This document shows positions 11,086-25,915 of a DNA stretch of 64,000 bases, piece by piece. The notes under the pieces were generated by a model, which saw only the letters and a program-made list of their open reading frames with translations, ran no database searches and was not told the DNA's origin. This DNA comes from Flaccisagitta enflata. Lineage: Eukaryota > Chaetognatha > Sagittoidea > Aphragmophora. Each line of letters begins with the position of its first letter. The stretch's first letter is position 1. The translations under genes were made by a program, and so were the position numbers. The DNA is taken from NCBI GenBank assembly GCA_965153355.1, contig OZ231127.1, positions 24,490,001-24,554,000 of the forward strand, given 5' to 3'.

Positions 11086-11240
11086 TATTTTCTTTCTTTT
11101 CTTTTTTCTTTATTTCTTTCTTTTCTTTCTTTCTTTTCTTTTTCTTTCTTTTCTTTCTTTTCATCTTTTCTTTCTTTCTTTCTTTTCTTTCTTCTTCTTT
11201 CATTCTCTTTTCTTTCTTTCTTCTTTCTTCTCGTCTTCTT
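11086..11240 (+). repeat. Polypyrimidine (CTTT)-rich tract
   Basis: Irregular TTTCTTTCTTT repeats; this is the source of spurious Phe/Ser/Leu frames. Confidence 0.9.
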
Positions 11241-11246
11241 CATTCT

Positions 11247-11406
11247 TCTCGTTCGTTCATTCGTTCGTTCGTTCGTTCGCTCTCAGTTCGTTCGTTCGTT
11301 CGTTCGTTCGTTCGTTCGTTCGTTCGTTCGTTCGTTCGTTCGTTCGTTCGTTCGTTCGTTCGTTCGTTCGTTCGTTCGTTCGTTCGTTCGTTCGTTCGTT
11401 CGTTCG
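11247..11406 (+). repeat. (GTTC)n microsatellite
   Basis: About 35 near-perfect GTTC units. Confidence 0.95.
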
Positions 11407-11440
11407 GGTAGCTTTTGCTTTTTTTCTCTCCCCGTTGTTT

Positions 11441-11656
11441 CAATCAGCCATTTATTCATTCATGCATTTTTTAATTCATTTATTCATTGATTTATTCATT
11501 AATTCATTAATTCATTCACTCATCTATTTGTCCAAAGTGTCACCCATCCATTTATCATCATTCATTCATTCTTTCATTCATTCATTCATTCATTCATTCA
11601 TTCATTCATTCATTCATTCATTCATTTATTCATTCATTCATTCATTCATTCATTCT
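11441..11656 (+). repeat. (ATTC)n microsatellite
   Basis: Interrupted ATTC units; it ends 70 bp from a MITE. Confidence 0.95.
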
Positions 11657-11728
11657 GACCCTTGTTACGTTTTTTGTTCTCTCTTCCCTTTAAACGTTCC
11701 TCGAGAATCAGTTTCCCTTTCTTACCTA

Positions 11729-12497
11729 CAGTATGTTTTTTCACGTTTGTAATATTCTATGACGATATAATTTCAAAAGTAATAAAGATATTTGAATTCT
11801 GAAAAAAGTTCCTGAAAGCTTATGGTGATGCATTTTTTAGTGTGCCACTCCCAGGATTTTTCTACAAAAATCTATACCTTTTGTCATATAAAGAAATGTT
11901 GATCAAAATGAGCAAAAAATATAATGATTTTATGTCCTTGGCTGAACAGTTCTTCTTTAAGTTGCTCTTATTTCTTAACGAATAAAGCTACTGATACCAG
12001 ATTGGTCTTGAACTAAAGCTAATTTGCGGTAGTTTTAAGAAATGCAAAGTGGGAAGTTTTTTTTTAATGGTATATCGCATTGGGCATGAAAAAATTGGTC
12101 TCTTGATGAAAATTTGGATCAAAGAGTTGATTCACAGCTCACAAATCGATTCAAAGCATCAAATGATCATTTTGTCTCAAGCATTCCCAAAAACTACTTC
12201 AAAATAGCTTTTATTTGAGACCAATCTGGAATCTATAGCTCAATTCGTTTAAAAATAAGAGCAATTAAAAGGGAAACAGTCAAAGTGACAACTTTTTGCA
12301 AAAAGATAATTTGAATATGATGACATCTCGGTCCATATTAGTTCCAAGGCCCAAATTATTGTAGAAAAATCCCGGGAGTTGCACACCATAAAATGCATCA
12401 CCATAAGCTTTCAGGAACTTTTTCCAGAATTCAAATATCTTTATTACTTCTGAAATCATATCGTCATAGAATATTACAAACGTGAAAAAACATACTG
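11729..12497. mobile_element. Tc1/mariner-type MITE, ~150-bp inverted arms
   Basis: The ends are TA-CAGTATGTTTTTTCACG and CGTGAAAAAACATACTG-TA. The arms pair over about 150 bp (to GGATTTTTCTACAA / TTGTAGAAAAATCC). The CAGT terminus with TA duplication is the Tc1/mariner signature. There is no transposase. Confidence 0.85.
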
Positions 12498-12785
12498 TAT
12501 TTCCTTCAATCTTCTTTTTCCTGCTTCGTGTTTCAAAGCAGAATCGTTTAAGTCGAGTTTCCCGTTCTGAGATCGAGTGCACCCAAAAGAAGAATCGAAC
12601 GGCAAAAGCAGGACGAAAGAAATTTGCAGAGAGTTACGAGTTCGAGTTAGACTCAGCTCTTTATTGGAATTATCTCAAGATTCATTCTCAGCTCGGAAAA
12701 GCAATTTTCTTTTTTGCTTTGCGTCTTCTTTATCTCAATTTTCAAGCCCGAAGAGTTTTCATGCAAAGACACTTTTTTGCTAACG

Positions 12786-12786
<1 letters not shown>

Positions 12787-12876
<90 letters not shown>

Positions 12877-12882
12877 GCGCGC
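12787..12882 (+). repeat. Compound (AG)n(AC)n(GC)n microsatellite
   Basis: Three purine/pyrimidine-alternating tracts abut; the (AC)(GC) part is prone to Z-DNA. Confidence 0.95.
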
Positions 12883-13230
12883 ACAGAGGCAGGCAAACAT
12901 GTGCTGACTAATAACGGTGCTCGGTAATAACAGGTACAGGTACAATGTTGTAGTACCGCTCGCCCCCAAACACCTGTATACTCCACCGCCAACGCTCCTC
13001 CCCTCCTTGCCCCCCCCCTCCTTCATGCCCCATCTGGGTTCGAGCAATGGAGCGTACTGATTGATTGTGAGGAAAGCGCGAATGATTCCTGAAATAGAAC
13101 GCGCCGCTATCTAATCAATTCTCGACTTGATCACAAATGGAAATCTCTCTTATTAACCCCAATCCACTCAATCCCCCCATTCTTTTCACCATATCGCCCC
13201 TCTGCCCACCCCATTCTTTCTAATACCTTT

Positions 13231-13281
13231 CCCCTACCTTTCCCCTACCTTTCCCCTACCTTTTCTAATACCTTTCCCCTG
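13231..13281 (+). repeat. 11-bp minisatellite CCTTTCCCCTA
   Basis: Four to five units within a C-rich region at 12970-13370 that otherwise holds no recognised feature. Confidence 0.8.
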
Positions 13282-13489
13282 GCCCTACACTTACCCATTT
13301 TCATTCCACCAACTACCCTCTCACCAGATCGTCCCCATCCACTACTACCACTTCCCCGCAGCTTCAGTCTGAAACAGCAGTGTGTGGCCGCCACACGGTG
13401 TGGCAGCAAACTGCTAAAATGTCAGAATTTAATGCCTAGTGAAATTAAAAAAAAAAAATTCCCAACATTGTGATGTTGAAGATTTTTTC

Positions 13490-13720
13490 AAGTCGCGTGC
13501 ACGCGACTCTATAACCCGCTATGTCCATTGATCGGTCGGTCGGTAACGCTAAGCTTTTTCGGCTTTTACGGGCGGTTTTCGCATTACAGCTCCTGCTAAT
13601 AAAAACAAACTTCACAATATTAGCTTCATTAGCTTCATTAGTCATTAGCTTCGTTATTTACACTATCACTGCCCCTACCCTGCCCCTGCCCACCTATCCG
13701 CGACTTGGGTAGCCGTGTAT
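13490..13720 (-). mobile_element. Family A element, perfect hairpin terminus
   Basis: The terminus AGTCGCGTGCACGCGACT (13491-13508) is an 18-bp perfect palindrome. CTCTATAACCCGCTATGTCC, a GTCGG repeat, CTGCCCCTGCCCACC and CCGCGACTTGGGTAGCCGTG follow. Confidence 0.75.
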
Positions 13721-14062
13721 AAAAAGTAAGCGATTTTGAAACCGTACATGCTATTTAAGGCGAGAAATGGAATTTTTGTCGTTTTGTTCCCATTCCAATT
13801 CAATCATTGCTTCTCTGGTTTTGCACAACGGCCTCGCGCGCCCCAGACGGAGAAATTTGTCTTTCTACTCCTCCGTCCGTTCATGCCCACTCCCCAGCCT
13901 CGAGGCTCAAAAAACAACTTAGAATATGAGGCTCAGATATCAGCCTCGAGGCGCAGTGTCCACTGTTCACCCATTAGGCTCAAAGCTCACAGCGTAATGC
14001 GTTTTCTTGACAATAAATAGAATGAACGGATGAATGAATGGTACACTTGAACAACCATCTGT

Positions 14063-14283
14063 CGATCTTTTGTTTTTTAGACTTTTTAAGCGGTTTTTAA
14101 ATTAGAGTTAGGGGTGGGTTTAGGGTTAGGGTTAGGGTTGGGGATAGTTTTAGGGTTAAGGTTAGGGACAAGATTAGCTTTAGGGCTAAGGGTTGGCTGG
14201 GTTTTATGTGTTACGACCCGAAGCTATTCGAATTAAATTCGCTCTGGCGGAGGATTCTGAAAGAAAAACAAAATCGTTCAGAG
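14063..14283 (+). mobile_element. Dispersed element with TTAGGG-like core, copy 2
   Basis: The core at 14103-14195 is (TTAGGG)n-like. The flanks GATCTTTTGTTTTTTAGACT and CCCGAAGCTATTCGAATTAA match the copy at 4181-4397. Confidence 0.65.
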
Positions 14284-14303
14284 ACTCATTCAAAATGTCC
14301 GAA

Positions 14304-14397
14304 TGAATGAATGATTGAATGAATGAATGAATGAATGAATGAATGAATGAATGAATGAAAGAATGAATGAATGAATGAATGAATGAATGAATGAATG

Positions 14398-14455
<58 letters not shown>

Positions 14456-14577
14456 AGATTGATTGATTGAATGAATAGATATAAGAATGAATGAATTAAT
14501 GTATGAATGAATGAATGAATGAATGAATGAATGAATGAATGAATGAATGAATGAATGAATGAATGAATGAATGAACG
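14304..14577 (+). repeat. (AATG)n/(ATTG)n microsatellite
   Basis: AATG, TGAT-register and AATG blocks in succession. Confidence 0.95.
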
Positions 14578-14901
14578 AACGAACAGGAATATATGAAGAG
14601 CAGCACTGAGGCGTACAAGATGGAACAAAGGGCGAAGGACTGACCGCAAATCCGACTGCCTGACCAACCGACCGACGAACTTGACCTCTTATAGAAATCC
14701 GCGGAAGCATCTCAAAAGAAGTGAGAATGAGAGGAGGAGGAAAGGGAAAAGGAGGAAGATAGAGTAAAGGCTGATGAGTTGAGGAAGGAGGAAGATGATG
14801 TGGGGGCCGATGATATGAAAAAGGAAAAGGCGCGGGACGGTAGCACGGCGCGCCGCGGCACGCGCAAGGCGCCATGATTAATTATCACCATGCCTGGGAC
14901 T

Positions 14902-14936
<35 letters not shown>

Positions 14937-15248
14937 CGGCGAGAGGCGTGGAAAATGGCTGACCTAGATGCCACTACAAGCCTCATCCTACTTTTACGTT
15001 AAAAGTGAAAAGGCAAATTAACAGAGTGTGGATAAAAGGTCTGCGAGGCTGAATGTTCGGCTGGATGTATACCGAATCAAAAATCAGAATTTATTTTCAA
15101 GATGAAAGAGAAATTTTGTGGAGATCTAGACTTGGAAGAGAACATTTGCGGATGGATCGACCTCTCGATGGCCCATAAGGCATTACGAACAGGTCGCATT
15201 CACATGTACGTACTGCGTACAATTTGGATTTGAGGTCGTTATACGTTT

Positions 15249-15483
<235 letters not shown>

Positions 15484-15704
15484 TAGTTTCCCTCCTCCTT
15501 TTGGTCTTTTTCCCCCTTCTGCCTCCATCAAAACAACATGAGGAAGAAACTGTACCATGACGTCATATCATTACATTTCTTGTCTATCCTCGTTCCTCGA
15601 CAATTCCCGCCTCCTCTTTCTTTTATCATTCTAGCTTGTGGGCAACGCTCATCTATGTTTGGATTGATGACCGTTGATTCCTTGTTCTTCTCTTTTATAT
15701 GGGT

Positions 15705-15840
15705 GGGTATCACCAGTGGGAAAATCGAACTGGTGAGAATTTGTTTAAAATAAAATTCTCACCAGTGGGATAAAGAAATCATCCCACTGGTGAGAATTTT
15801 TTTAAAAACAAATTCTCACTAGTGGGAAGAATTAAATTCT
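15705..15840. repeat. Palindrome cluster built from TCTCACCAGTGGG
   Basis: It contains a perfect 20-bp stem (15752-15771 with 15781-15800, loop of 9 nt) plus three further inverted or direct copies of the same core at 15709, 15730 and 15813. It could be nested MITE ends or a protein-binding array. Confidence 0.7.
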
Positions 15841-16645
15841 CAAAGTTGTCGTCTGCTCTGACTCTAGATATTCGACTGAACAGAATTTCTTAAAATAGGA
15901 AGTTTGTGCAAAATAGAGGGTTTTTTTTTTGGTTGCAGTTGTTATTGATGACACAATGGTAAAATTTAGTTTTCAACCCTGACTGCATAATTAGATTATC
16001 ATTAGTTATCATTAGTTATTATCAGATTTTATATAAAACAAGACGAATTCACTCAGCAGCAGCAGTTCCTCTTTTTATATTTTCTGTCCTTCATCTTCGC
16101 CATATCTATTTTTTTTCCGTCTCTCTGTCTTCTTATTTTTGGCCATTCGCGTATTTTCATGTTGGCAATGCTCCGAGCGAGAATCAATGAAGGTCATCCA
16201 AAAAGAAGAAACTCTGTCTTCGCAGTTTTCCCGCTTTTCTTCTACTTTACTTCTTCGCAGCTCCTATGGGATTTATTACATATATAACGCTTCAGACTAT
16301 CATAGTCTCGATATTTCAACTTGACTACTGTTTGGTATTGTGTAGCTTTCTTCACAAAACCTTTTTTCATGCTTCAAAAGAGGCTATGCCCGTTGGGTGG
16401 TTTCCGTCTCTGCCCATGCCCAATGGGCTGTTCATGGTCATGCATTTGGTCTCTTGAATCATGTTTCAATTTTTTGTCCTGCGCAAGCGCATAGAAATAA
16501 AGCCTGAAGAGGCCAACTATGTTAAATGTTTACACGAATGAATGGTACAGAACTACATATATGAACCCCGCAATAATGTAACGGATGCTGAATGACCAGC
16601 AAAAGTCATCTATTAAAGGTGGATTTTCATTATTGCCAATTTAGA
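15841..16645. other. Unique AT-rich sequence, no gene seen
   Basis: Short frames are present but none has convincing splice sites. Confidence 0.4.
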
Positions 16646-16682
16646 AATGAATAAGGCTGAATAGTATTCAGCCTTATTCATT
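16646..16682. repeat. 37-bp perfect palindrome
   Basis: 18-bp arms (AATGAATAAGGCTGAATA) flank a single central G. Confidence 0.9.
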
Positions 16683-16694
16683 GAATACACAGAT

Positions 16695-16840
16695 ACTTAA
16701 GTCACATGCGGGTGGGCAGTGATGGAAAAGGCTACCTAAGCATTTAGGCAGGAGCTGTAATCTGGAAACCACCCATGAATAGCAAAAAAGCAAAATGTGA
16801 CGGACCATAAGATGGACGGACTGACCGACCAACATAGCGG
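16695..16840 (+). mobile_element. Family A element, decayed copy
   Basis: GCGGGTGGGCAGTGATGG, then GCAAAATGTGACGGACC, GACCGACCAACATAGCGG and TCTATTTCTATAATTC; the hairpin is lost. Confidence 0.5.
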
Positions 16841-16974
16841 ATAGTCTATTTCTATAATTCTATTACTCTCTTGTATCCATCATAGCGGGGTGTACCTGTT
16901 TATGTGCGTTTCTGTGTCGGTCTTTGTGTGGTTGTGTAATGTATACGTATACTTGAGTTATGGTCTATACCCAT

Positions 16975-17222
<248 letters not shown>

Positions 17223-17356
17223 TTTCCCAATTGAGTTCCAGAGAGAAGGGATCAAAGGATTTCAAGAGGCAAAAACTATCCTCTCTTTATTTTCTTCCCT
17301 TCCATCATCTCACTGGATTGTCCAAACAGAGGAGCAAACATATGACCGCTTTTTTT

Positions 17357-17566
17357 TAGTCGCGTGCTACGCGACTCTATGAACCGCTATGTTGGTCGGT
17401 TGGTCAGTCGGTTGGTTGGTCACCGTTTGCTTTTTTGGCGTTTTTAAGTGTCTTATGCATTACGGCTCCTGCTTTTAGTCTTTTAGTCTTTTAGTCTTTT
17501 AGTCTTTTAGTCTTTTAGTCGGTTAGTCTTAACAACCGCACGCGACTTGTAAGCTGTTGGCCTTGT
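17357..17566 (-). mobile_element. Family A element with (TTTTAGTC)n core
   Basis: The hairpin AGTCGCGT/ACGCGACT is at 17358-17376. CGCTATGTTGGTCGG and an 8-bp array TTTTAGTC (about 6 units, 17474-17520) follow, then ACCGCACGCGACTTG and GGCCTTG. The array shows that the core sequence can be replaced. Confidence 0.65.
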
Positions 17567-17569
17567 TTT

Positions 17570-17737
17570 TAGTCGCGTGCACGCGTCGTTATAACCGGGT
17601 AAGTCCGTCAGTCGGTCGGTCGATCGGATTCCATCTGCAACAACATGATATTTTAGCGTTTTTGGTGATTTTTGCATAACCTCTTGATTTGTCTTTGCCA
17701 ATAACCGTGGCCAGTAGCACGTGACATCGGCAGCCTT
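17570..17737 (-). mobile_element. Family A element, decayed, tandem with the previous copy
   Basis: AGTCGCGTGCACGCGTCGTT, then GTCAGTCGGTCGGTCGATCG and CACGTGACATCGGCAGCC. Confidence 0.45.
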
Positions 17738-17934
17738 GTACCCGCCTCGAGTCACTTTTCGGCAGCAGTTGAGCTTAAACTAAAGCCTATGGAAGGAACC
17801 TACATACAATTTCTTTTTTTGAACAGAGCTCTTTTGTAACAACCATTTAGGTTTGATAATAACGCAATAGGTTGAACATTAAGTCTTTCACTACTCATCA
17901 TCACTATAAGCATAACAAGAGGTCATGCACTGTC

Positions 17935-18206
17935 ATAGGAAAGTTCATTATCAGAGGGATTTGACTCAAAATCATATACGCAGATAAACCACAACAAAAA
18001 ATTTGGTTCTGGGACCTCTGAAAATTACCGCCGCAGCCACCCTCATATTCCATAGAAAATGTAGAGGAAGGATTTTTGACTGTTTTATTATGGGAATGGA
18101 TGCGGGTGGCGGCGCCAATTTATGGGGGTTCCAGGGCTTGATTTTTATTCCATGGGCCATCTGCAAACATGATTTTGAGCCATATCCCTCTGATAGAGAA
18201 CTTTTC
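17935..18206. mobile_element. Foldback element with imperfect ~115-bp arms
   Basis: AAGTTCATTATCAGAGGGAT pairs with ATCCCTCTGATAGAGAACTT, and ACCGCCGCAGCCACCC pairs with GGGTGGCGGCG, leaving a short AT-rich loop near 18065. Confidence 0.65.
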
Positions 18207-18437
18207 TATGAAATCTCATTAATTGTTGTTAGGCTAATCATTATCCTTGTGGTGCACAACCTTCTCTTTCTGCCCACCTTTAATGAGACTTTTAATCACT
18301 ATCCTTAGTCTTGGTCTCGCGCTTATTGGTCTGGCGTTTCACGATCGGAAAAAAAAATCTAGCCTCTAACGCTGGAATCTGTCTGTCAGTCCATCAGTCC
18401 ATGTGACTCTTTGTCCGTCTGTTTGTTTGTCTTTTTG

Positions 18438-18608
<171 letters not shown>

Positions 18609-18627
18609 CTGAATATGTCTCTGTCTG

Positions 18628-18631
<4 letters not shown>

Positions 18632-18715
<84 letters not shown>
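18632..18715 (+). repeat. (TA)n microsatellite
   Basis: About 42 units. Confidence 0.95.
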
Positions 18716-18717
<2 letters not shown>

Positions 18718-19120
18718 ATCTTCTCTCTTTCTCTCTCCATCCTGGTATCATCTTTTGGATAATGGGTTGGGCGTGGGCGTAAAAATCCTCAAATCTTGTT
18801 GTCTCAGCATTCACGAGCGGCGCGGCTCACGTCCCATCACAACTCTACTAGCTTAGGAACAATCAAACAAGATGGCACAAACGGAGCGGCAGTCTGACCG
18901 TTCTTACTTGGTCTGTTGCTCGATTCCAACCCCCCCCCCTTTCCATTGAACCACTCTTTCATCCCAATAAGCGGAAAAGCTGATGCAGGACACGAAAACA
19001 AAAACAAAAACAAAATATGCAAAACAAAAAAAATGTTAAAAATCTGCCTAGGAGATTTGTAGTGAACATTTCTAGCTAGTATTTCAAATTTCTGTGATTA
19101 TTGCAGAGTAAATTGTTATA

Positions 19121-19709
19121 ACCATGGCAAAGAAAAAAAAGACAGTAATTTAAGTGTACTCCTACGCACTCATTTTTTTTTATTTGCTTAAAGTCCTTTT
19201 AGGTAGTAATAGTGAAACAAATTATCTAACCAGCGAAAAAATCAGAACTCGAAACAGTGGCATTACTTTTTGTGAAAAAACATCAAAGATAAAAGAAGGG
19301 GATAAAACTCTATATTTGCAACTTTTAAAAAATTCATTTTGACAAGTTTTACAAAAATTGATGCTACATGTACAAAAACAAACTTTTTTGAGTTCTGATT
19401 TTTTTTGCTGAGTCAAAAAATTGACATACTATGGACACCTGAAAAGATTTTTGAGGCTGCTCAAAAAATAAGACTGCACCTGCGACTGTATGTCATGTGA
19501 AAATTTTATCTAATTGGCGATTCATCATTTGACAATTTTTGCAAAAATTGACGCTATGGCCAAAAAAATTATTTTTTTTTAGTTCTGATTTTTTTGCTGA
19601 ACAAAAAATTTGTCACACTTTTACCACCTAAAAGGATTTGAAGTCATTCAAAAAAATGGGTGCATGGTGGTATTTTGAAAATCACTGTCTTTTTTATTTT
19701 TGCCATAGT
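19121..19709. mobile_element. TA-target MITE, ACCATGGC ends, copy 1
   Basis: TA-ACCATGGCAAAGAAAAAAA at the left pairs with TATTTTTGCCATAGT-TA at the right, and GACAGT/ACTGTC extends the pairing. Confidence 0.75.
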
Positions 19710-19971
19710 TATGCGTTGGCAAAATCGTGCTGGCTGACCAACGCAAACACCAGGCATCCAGGCGCTCCTAGAAATCCTCTCCTGCGCTGACCCATACTAA
19801 AAAAACGATCACAATTTAACAACGGGCGCGTCATCACGTCTCAATTCAGAAAAGAAAAAGAGAGAAAAAAAACTGGAAAAAAAAGTGACCGTTCCATCAC
19901 TGTTCATATATGCGCGCGTTTCTATTGGCCTTGTATCGTTAGATGTCAAACCAATAACGTGGCGAAAGAGA

Positions 19972-19976
<5 letters not shown>

Positions 19977-20021
<45 letters not shown>
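19977..20021 (+). repeat. (AG)n microsatellite
   Basis: Short AG run. Confidence 0.9.
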
Positions 20022-20024
<3 letters not shown>

Positions 20025-20116
20025 TCCAGTCATTCTCGAAACCATGAAGATTCCACCAATAGACACTCTGCATTTCCGCTCTACACACACGCGCACGCCC
20101 GCGCGTGGAGCAATCC

Positions 20117-20492
<376 letters not shown>

Positions 20493-20683
20493 GTATTTTC
20501 ACGGGCGCGCGATCCGTCCTGACGTTTTCTTGCACGTGCTGCCCCTATTTTCCTCGGTCTCGCATCTGTCTTTCAGTATTGACTATTCAAAACGCGTGCA
20601 CGCAAAATAGAAAGGCGCCCAGGAAAACGTCTTGTTCCCTCGTTCGTTCGCTCCTTTCTTTGCTCGTTTTTTAATTCAAAACT

Positions 20684-21195
<512 letters not shown>

Positions 21196-21239
21196 TTCGT
21201 TAGTAGAGATTAGTTATGCATTCTGATTATATCCCGTCC

Positions 21240-21361
<122 letters not shown>

Positions 21362-21677
21362 CTCTCTCCAGTGTACATAGAGTGACGATGTTCTCGTTTC
21401 ATTTACGTCTTATGTCTTCTTCGTCTTTGGCCGTTGCTCTCTCTCGTTCTCGCTCGCTTGCTCTCGCGCTCTCTCTCTCGCGTTTCCTTTTCTTCCTTCT
21501 TTTCTCTCTTTCTTTCTCTTCGCCTTTCCTAAGCAATCGCCATCAATTTCGTCCTCTTAGCCGTCACGTGACCATTTTTTCTTCTCAAGCGCTAAATTAA
21601 GGATTTCTCGCTTCTTTGCACTCGGAATCACACACTTTCATTATTCACTCGCAAACGCGTACATACAAGTATGTATA

Positions 21678-22270
21678 ACCATGGCAAAAAAAAAAGAGAC
21701 AACTTATTTAGCCTATTTCTGTTGAGCTAAACATATAAAATATAAAACATCCATGGCCGTTTGAAAGATCTGCGAAAGATTTTTAAAACGCGACATTACT
21801 GGTAGTTCTAGCTTTATTCGTTTAGAAATGGCACAAGAACGAATTAAAACATTGCCATATTCAATTTTGCGATTCAACTGTATTCAAAAGGTTTTGAAAA
21901 GAAGTAGTTCACTTTAGCAAGCTCTAACTTCTAAACGGTTTGAGTTACAGATCTGGGATTGGTCTTGAATGAAAGAAAATTCAAAAATCTTTGAAGATAC
22001 GTTAAAGAAAAAGTTCAAAAATCTTTTTTTTCTCTGTTTTTTTATGAATAACAAAAAGGTACAGCTTTTTCAACTTGGCTTTTACAGTCTTGACCATCTA
22101 CTCTTTATCCCTATGTCATTTCTAAACGAATAAAGCTACAACAACCAGCACAGTCCCATTTTGAAGATCTTTTGAAGATCTTTAAAATGGTCATGGATTT
22201 TGCTAAGTTTTTCTAATTGGATGAATGTGAATCATTGAAAAACAATTTGTCTCTTTTTTTTTGCCATGGT
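21678..22270. mobile_element. TA-target MITE, ACCATGGC ends, copy 2
   Basis: TA-ACCATGGCAAAAAAAAAAG and CTTTTTTTTTGCCATGGT-TA mark the ends; its length (593 bp) is close to that of the copy at 19121 (589 bp). Confidence 0.8.
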
Positions 22271-22635
22271 TACTTAAACGAACACGCACTCAAATAAGCA
22301 CGCGCGCGCGCGCTCGCACACACGTCCTAACTACCAACCTACGCACTTTTACTGTAAATGTACGTAGGTTAACTCAAACTACGCTTTTCACAGATTTCTC
22401 GGTTTACAACAAACTTGGACAGCATCATCAATTCTTAAAGAAATCATGGTGTTTAAGCTTCTTACTCTCTGCGAAATACGCGCTCTAGAGCTGAATGGCC
22501 GGTACAGCTTACACCGTTACGTAATGATTTTACAAAAACAATTTTTATCAGGTTTATTTTTTCAGTACAGAAAAAATGCTGATTTGATTTGTTTATTGAC
22601 ATTACATTGAGCACACAAGGATCTATAAAAGTAAC

Positions 22636-22775
22636 AAGGCCGGATACACGGAAATCCAGTCGCGGACGGTTTGGCAGGGGCGGTGCGAAAACTGTCGGAA
22701 TTCAAAAATGTGACGGACCTACTGACCTACCGACCGACACGGCAAGGTGTAGAGTCGCGTGTCCGCGACTTAAAA
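22636..22775 (+). mobile_element. Family A element, complete short copy
   Basis: AAGGCCGGATACACGG, CAGTCGCGGACGG, GGCAGGGGCGG, AAAAATGTGACGGACC, GGCAAGGTGTAG and the hairpin AGTCGCG-TGTC-CGCGACT (22752-22770) followed by TAAAA. At 140 bp this is the minimal form of the family. Confidence 0.75.
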
Positions 22776-23238
22776 CTGTGACGAGATGGATAGTTGAGAA
22801 ATCCTCAACAACGTCTACTCCGATGGCATGTAAATTGATTGATTGATTGATTTGAATCTATTCATTGGGTGCAAATAAAGTTTTAATGTTGAAACCGCCA
22901 TAAACATGTCACCATCGAAGCAACCATCAAAATACTTTTTTGATACTTGTGAGCGTGAGTGACAATAAGACAGACGGAAAGAAATTGATTATAATCAATA
23001 CAAATACAAATTGCATTTGATTGCGTTTGAAAGGAATTTCATTGAGAGAGTTGCGCAATTGCGTAAAGCGACGCAAACCGACGGAAACCGACAGAATTAG
23101 AAAGCGACAGAAAGCGGCAGCGAGATAAACCAATTACAAACCTTTTTTTTTCTACGCGTTGATGGCTTTTTTTCTGCTCGCTGGTGCGTGTGGACGCTTT
23201 TAAAGCGTCGGGCAGATGGCACTTCTGTCACACACGCG

Positions 23239-23567
<329 letters not shown>

Positions 23568-23721
23568 AGACGTTAGATCAAAAATTGACAAATATTGGAT
23601 TGCCTGTGATGATCATCTGACATTATCATGACTCATTATGAAGAATTGATGATATCAGTTGAATATTGATGAGGTTTTATCGTGTCACCATAATAATCAC
23701 TGTCATTCTTCTTGTCTTCTT

Positions 23722-24862
<1,141 letters not shown>

Positions 24863-25254
24863 CACTATCCTCATCCCCCTCGTCACTGTCATCGACCTTA
24901 TTTGCCCTTCACGTGGGTTCGGTTCAGCGTACATACTATATTTCATGTCTGCGATAATCTCATAATCGTTCTTTTCTATCGAATTATCCTTCCGTAATCG
25001 AATCTCGATTCTCAAGCTTCCATCGCGGCTTCGCTTTTCGCCTACTCAGCGACCGAAGCGAGAAAAAAACAAGCCCGACCGGGCAACGATGCGTCCGGGC
25101 TGTGTCTAAGCGTGTATTGATCATGTGACATATGTATGGAGAGACAGAGGGACGAACAGACGGGTGAAAAGACTCTCAAAACATGTTGGTTGATCATTTG
25201 TTTCAGTTTAGGATCTCACCGTTGCCAAAAACTGCCAAGAAACGCGGTTTTTGC

Positions 25255-25335
25255 ACAGGCGTAACGGACGGACCGGGGGACAGACCGACGGACGGACAAA
25301 CCCTCTTATAGAGATGCGTTCCTGACGGACGCATC
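25255..25335 (+). mobile_element. Family A/B element 3' part, hairpin AGATGCGT/ACGCATCT
   Basis: GCGTAACGGACGGACCGG, CCCTCTTATAG and the hairpin arms AGATGCGT and ACGCATCT (loop 9 nt). The TA after the hairpin is occupied by the MITE at 25338. Confidence 0.7.
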
Positions 25336-25337
25336 TA

Positions 25338-25915
25338 ACACCCCTGACATAATTAGGCGAACTAGGAATATATGCCCTAGAGGGTGAAATATTGGCCCAA
25401 GCTCATTTGACATAGAGATAGCTAAAATGTCATATTTTAACATAGTAGAGCAACATACGGGGACTATTCACTGGTAGAAGGGTGAGAAGGAGATAAGTCA
25501 GAAATGGCAAATCAGATTGTGACGGATTTTCCCAGAAATATTTTTAAAAAAGATGGCACAACCCTACAGCTGTTTTTCGCAGCCTATACCCAAGTTTTTT
25601 GGCCTTTGATGGCTAAAAACTCAATCTGTAGATAAAACTAAGAGAGGAGATCAAAGAAATGGGCAGGGGCAGCCTTTGAGGCTAAAAAAAAAGTGCAATA
25701 AGAAACTTGGTAATAATGGACAAAGTGGAACTGTCTTTTATGAGAGAATGGCTATAAAATAGGATTTCGACCTATTCTTTTTGGTAATTTTGGCTGAACC
25801 TGGACGGAATTTACCTTAGTCCACATGTATATATCCCAAAGTACCATTTAAATCACTTTGTCAGGCTCAAATACATGAAATTCAACCCCAGTTCGCCTAA
25901 TTTTGTCAGGGGTGT
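25338..25915. mobile_element. TA-target MITE, ACACCCCTGACA ends
   Basis: TA-ACACCCCTGACATAATTAGG and CCTAATTTTGTCAGGGGTGT-TA form ~28-bp inverted repeats. It is inserted at the TA directly after a family A/B hairpin. Confidence 0.85.

Noticed and set aside
10783-11752. Long Phe/Ser/Leu and SFVRSFVRS frames resembling a membrane protein
   Set aside because: They are fully explained by CTTT, GTTC and ATTC microsatellites in all frames.
15538-15753. 71-codon plus-strand frame and its antisense partner
   Set aside because: No splice signal or protein-like pattern, and its 3' part runs into the palindrome cluster.
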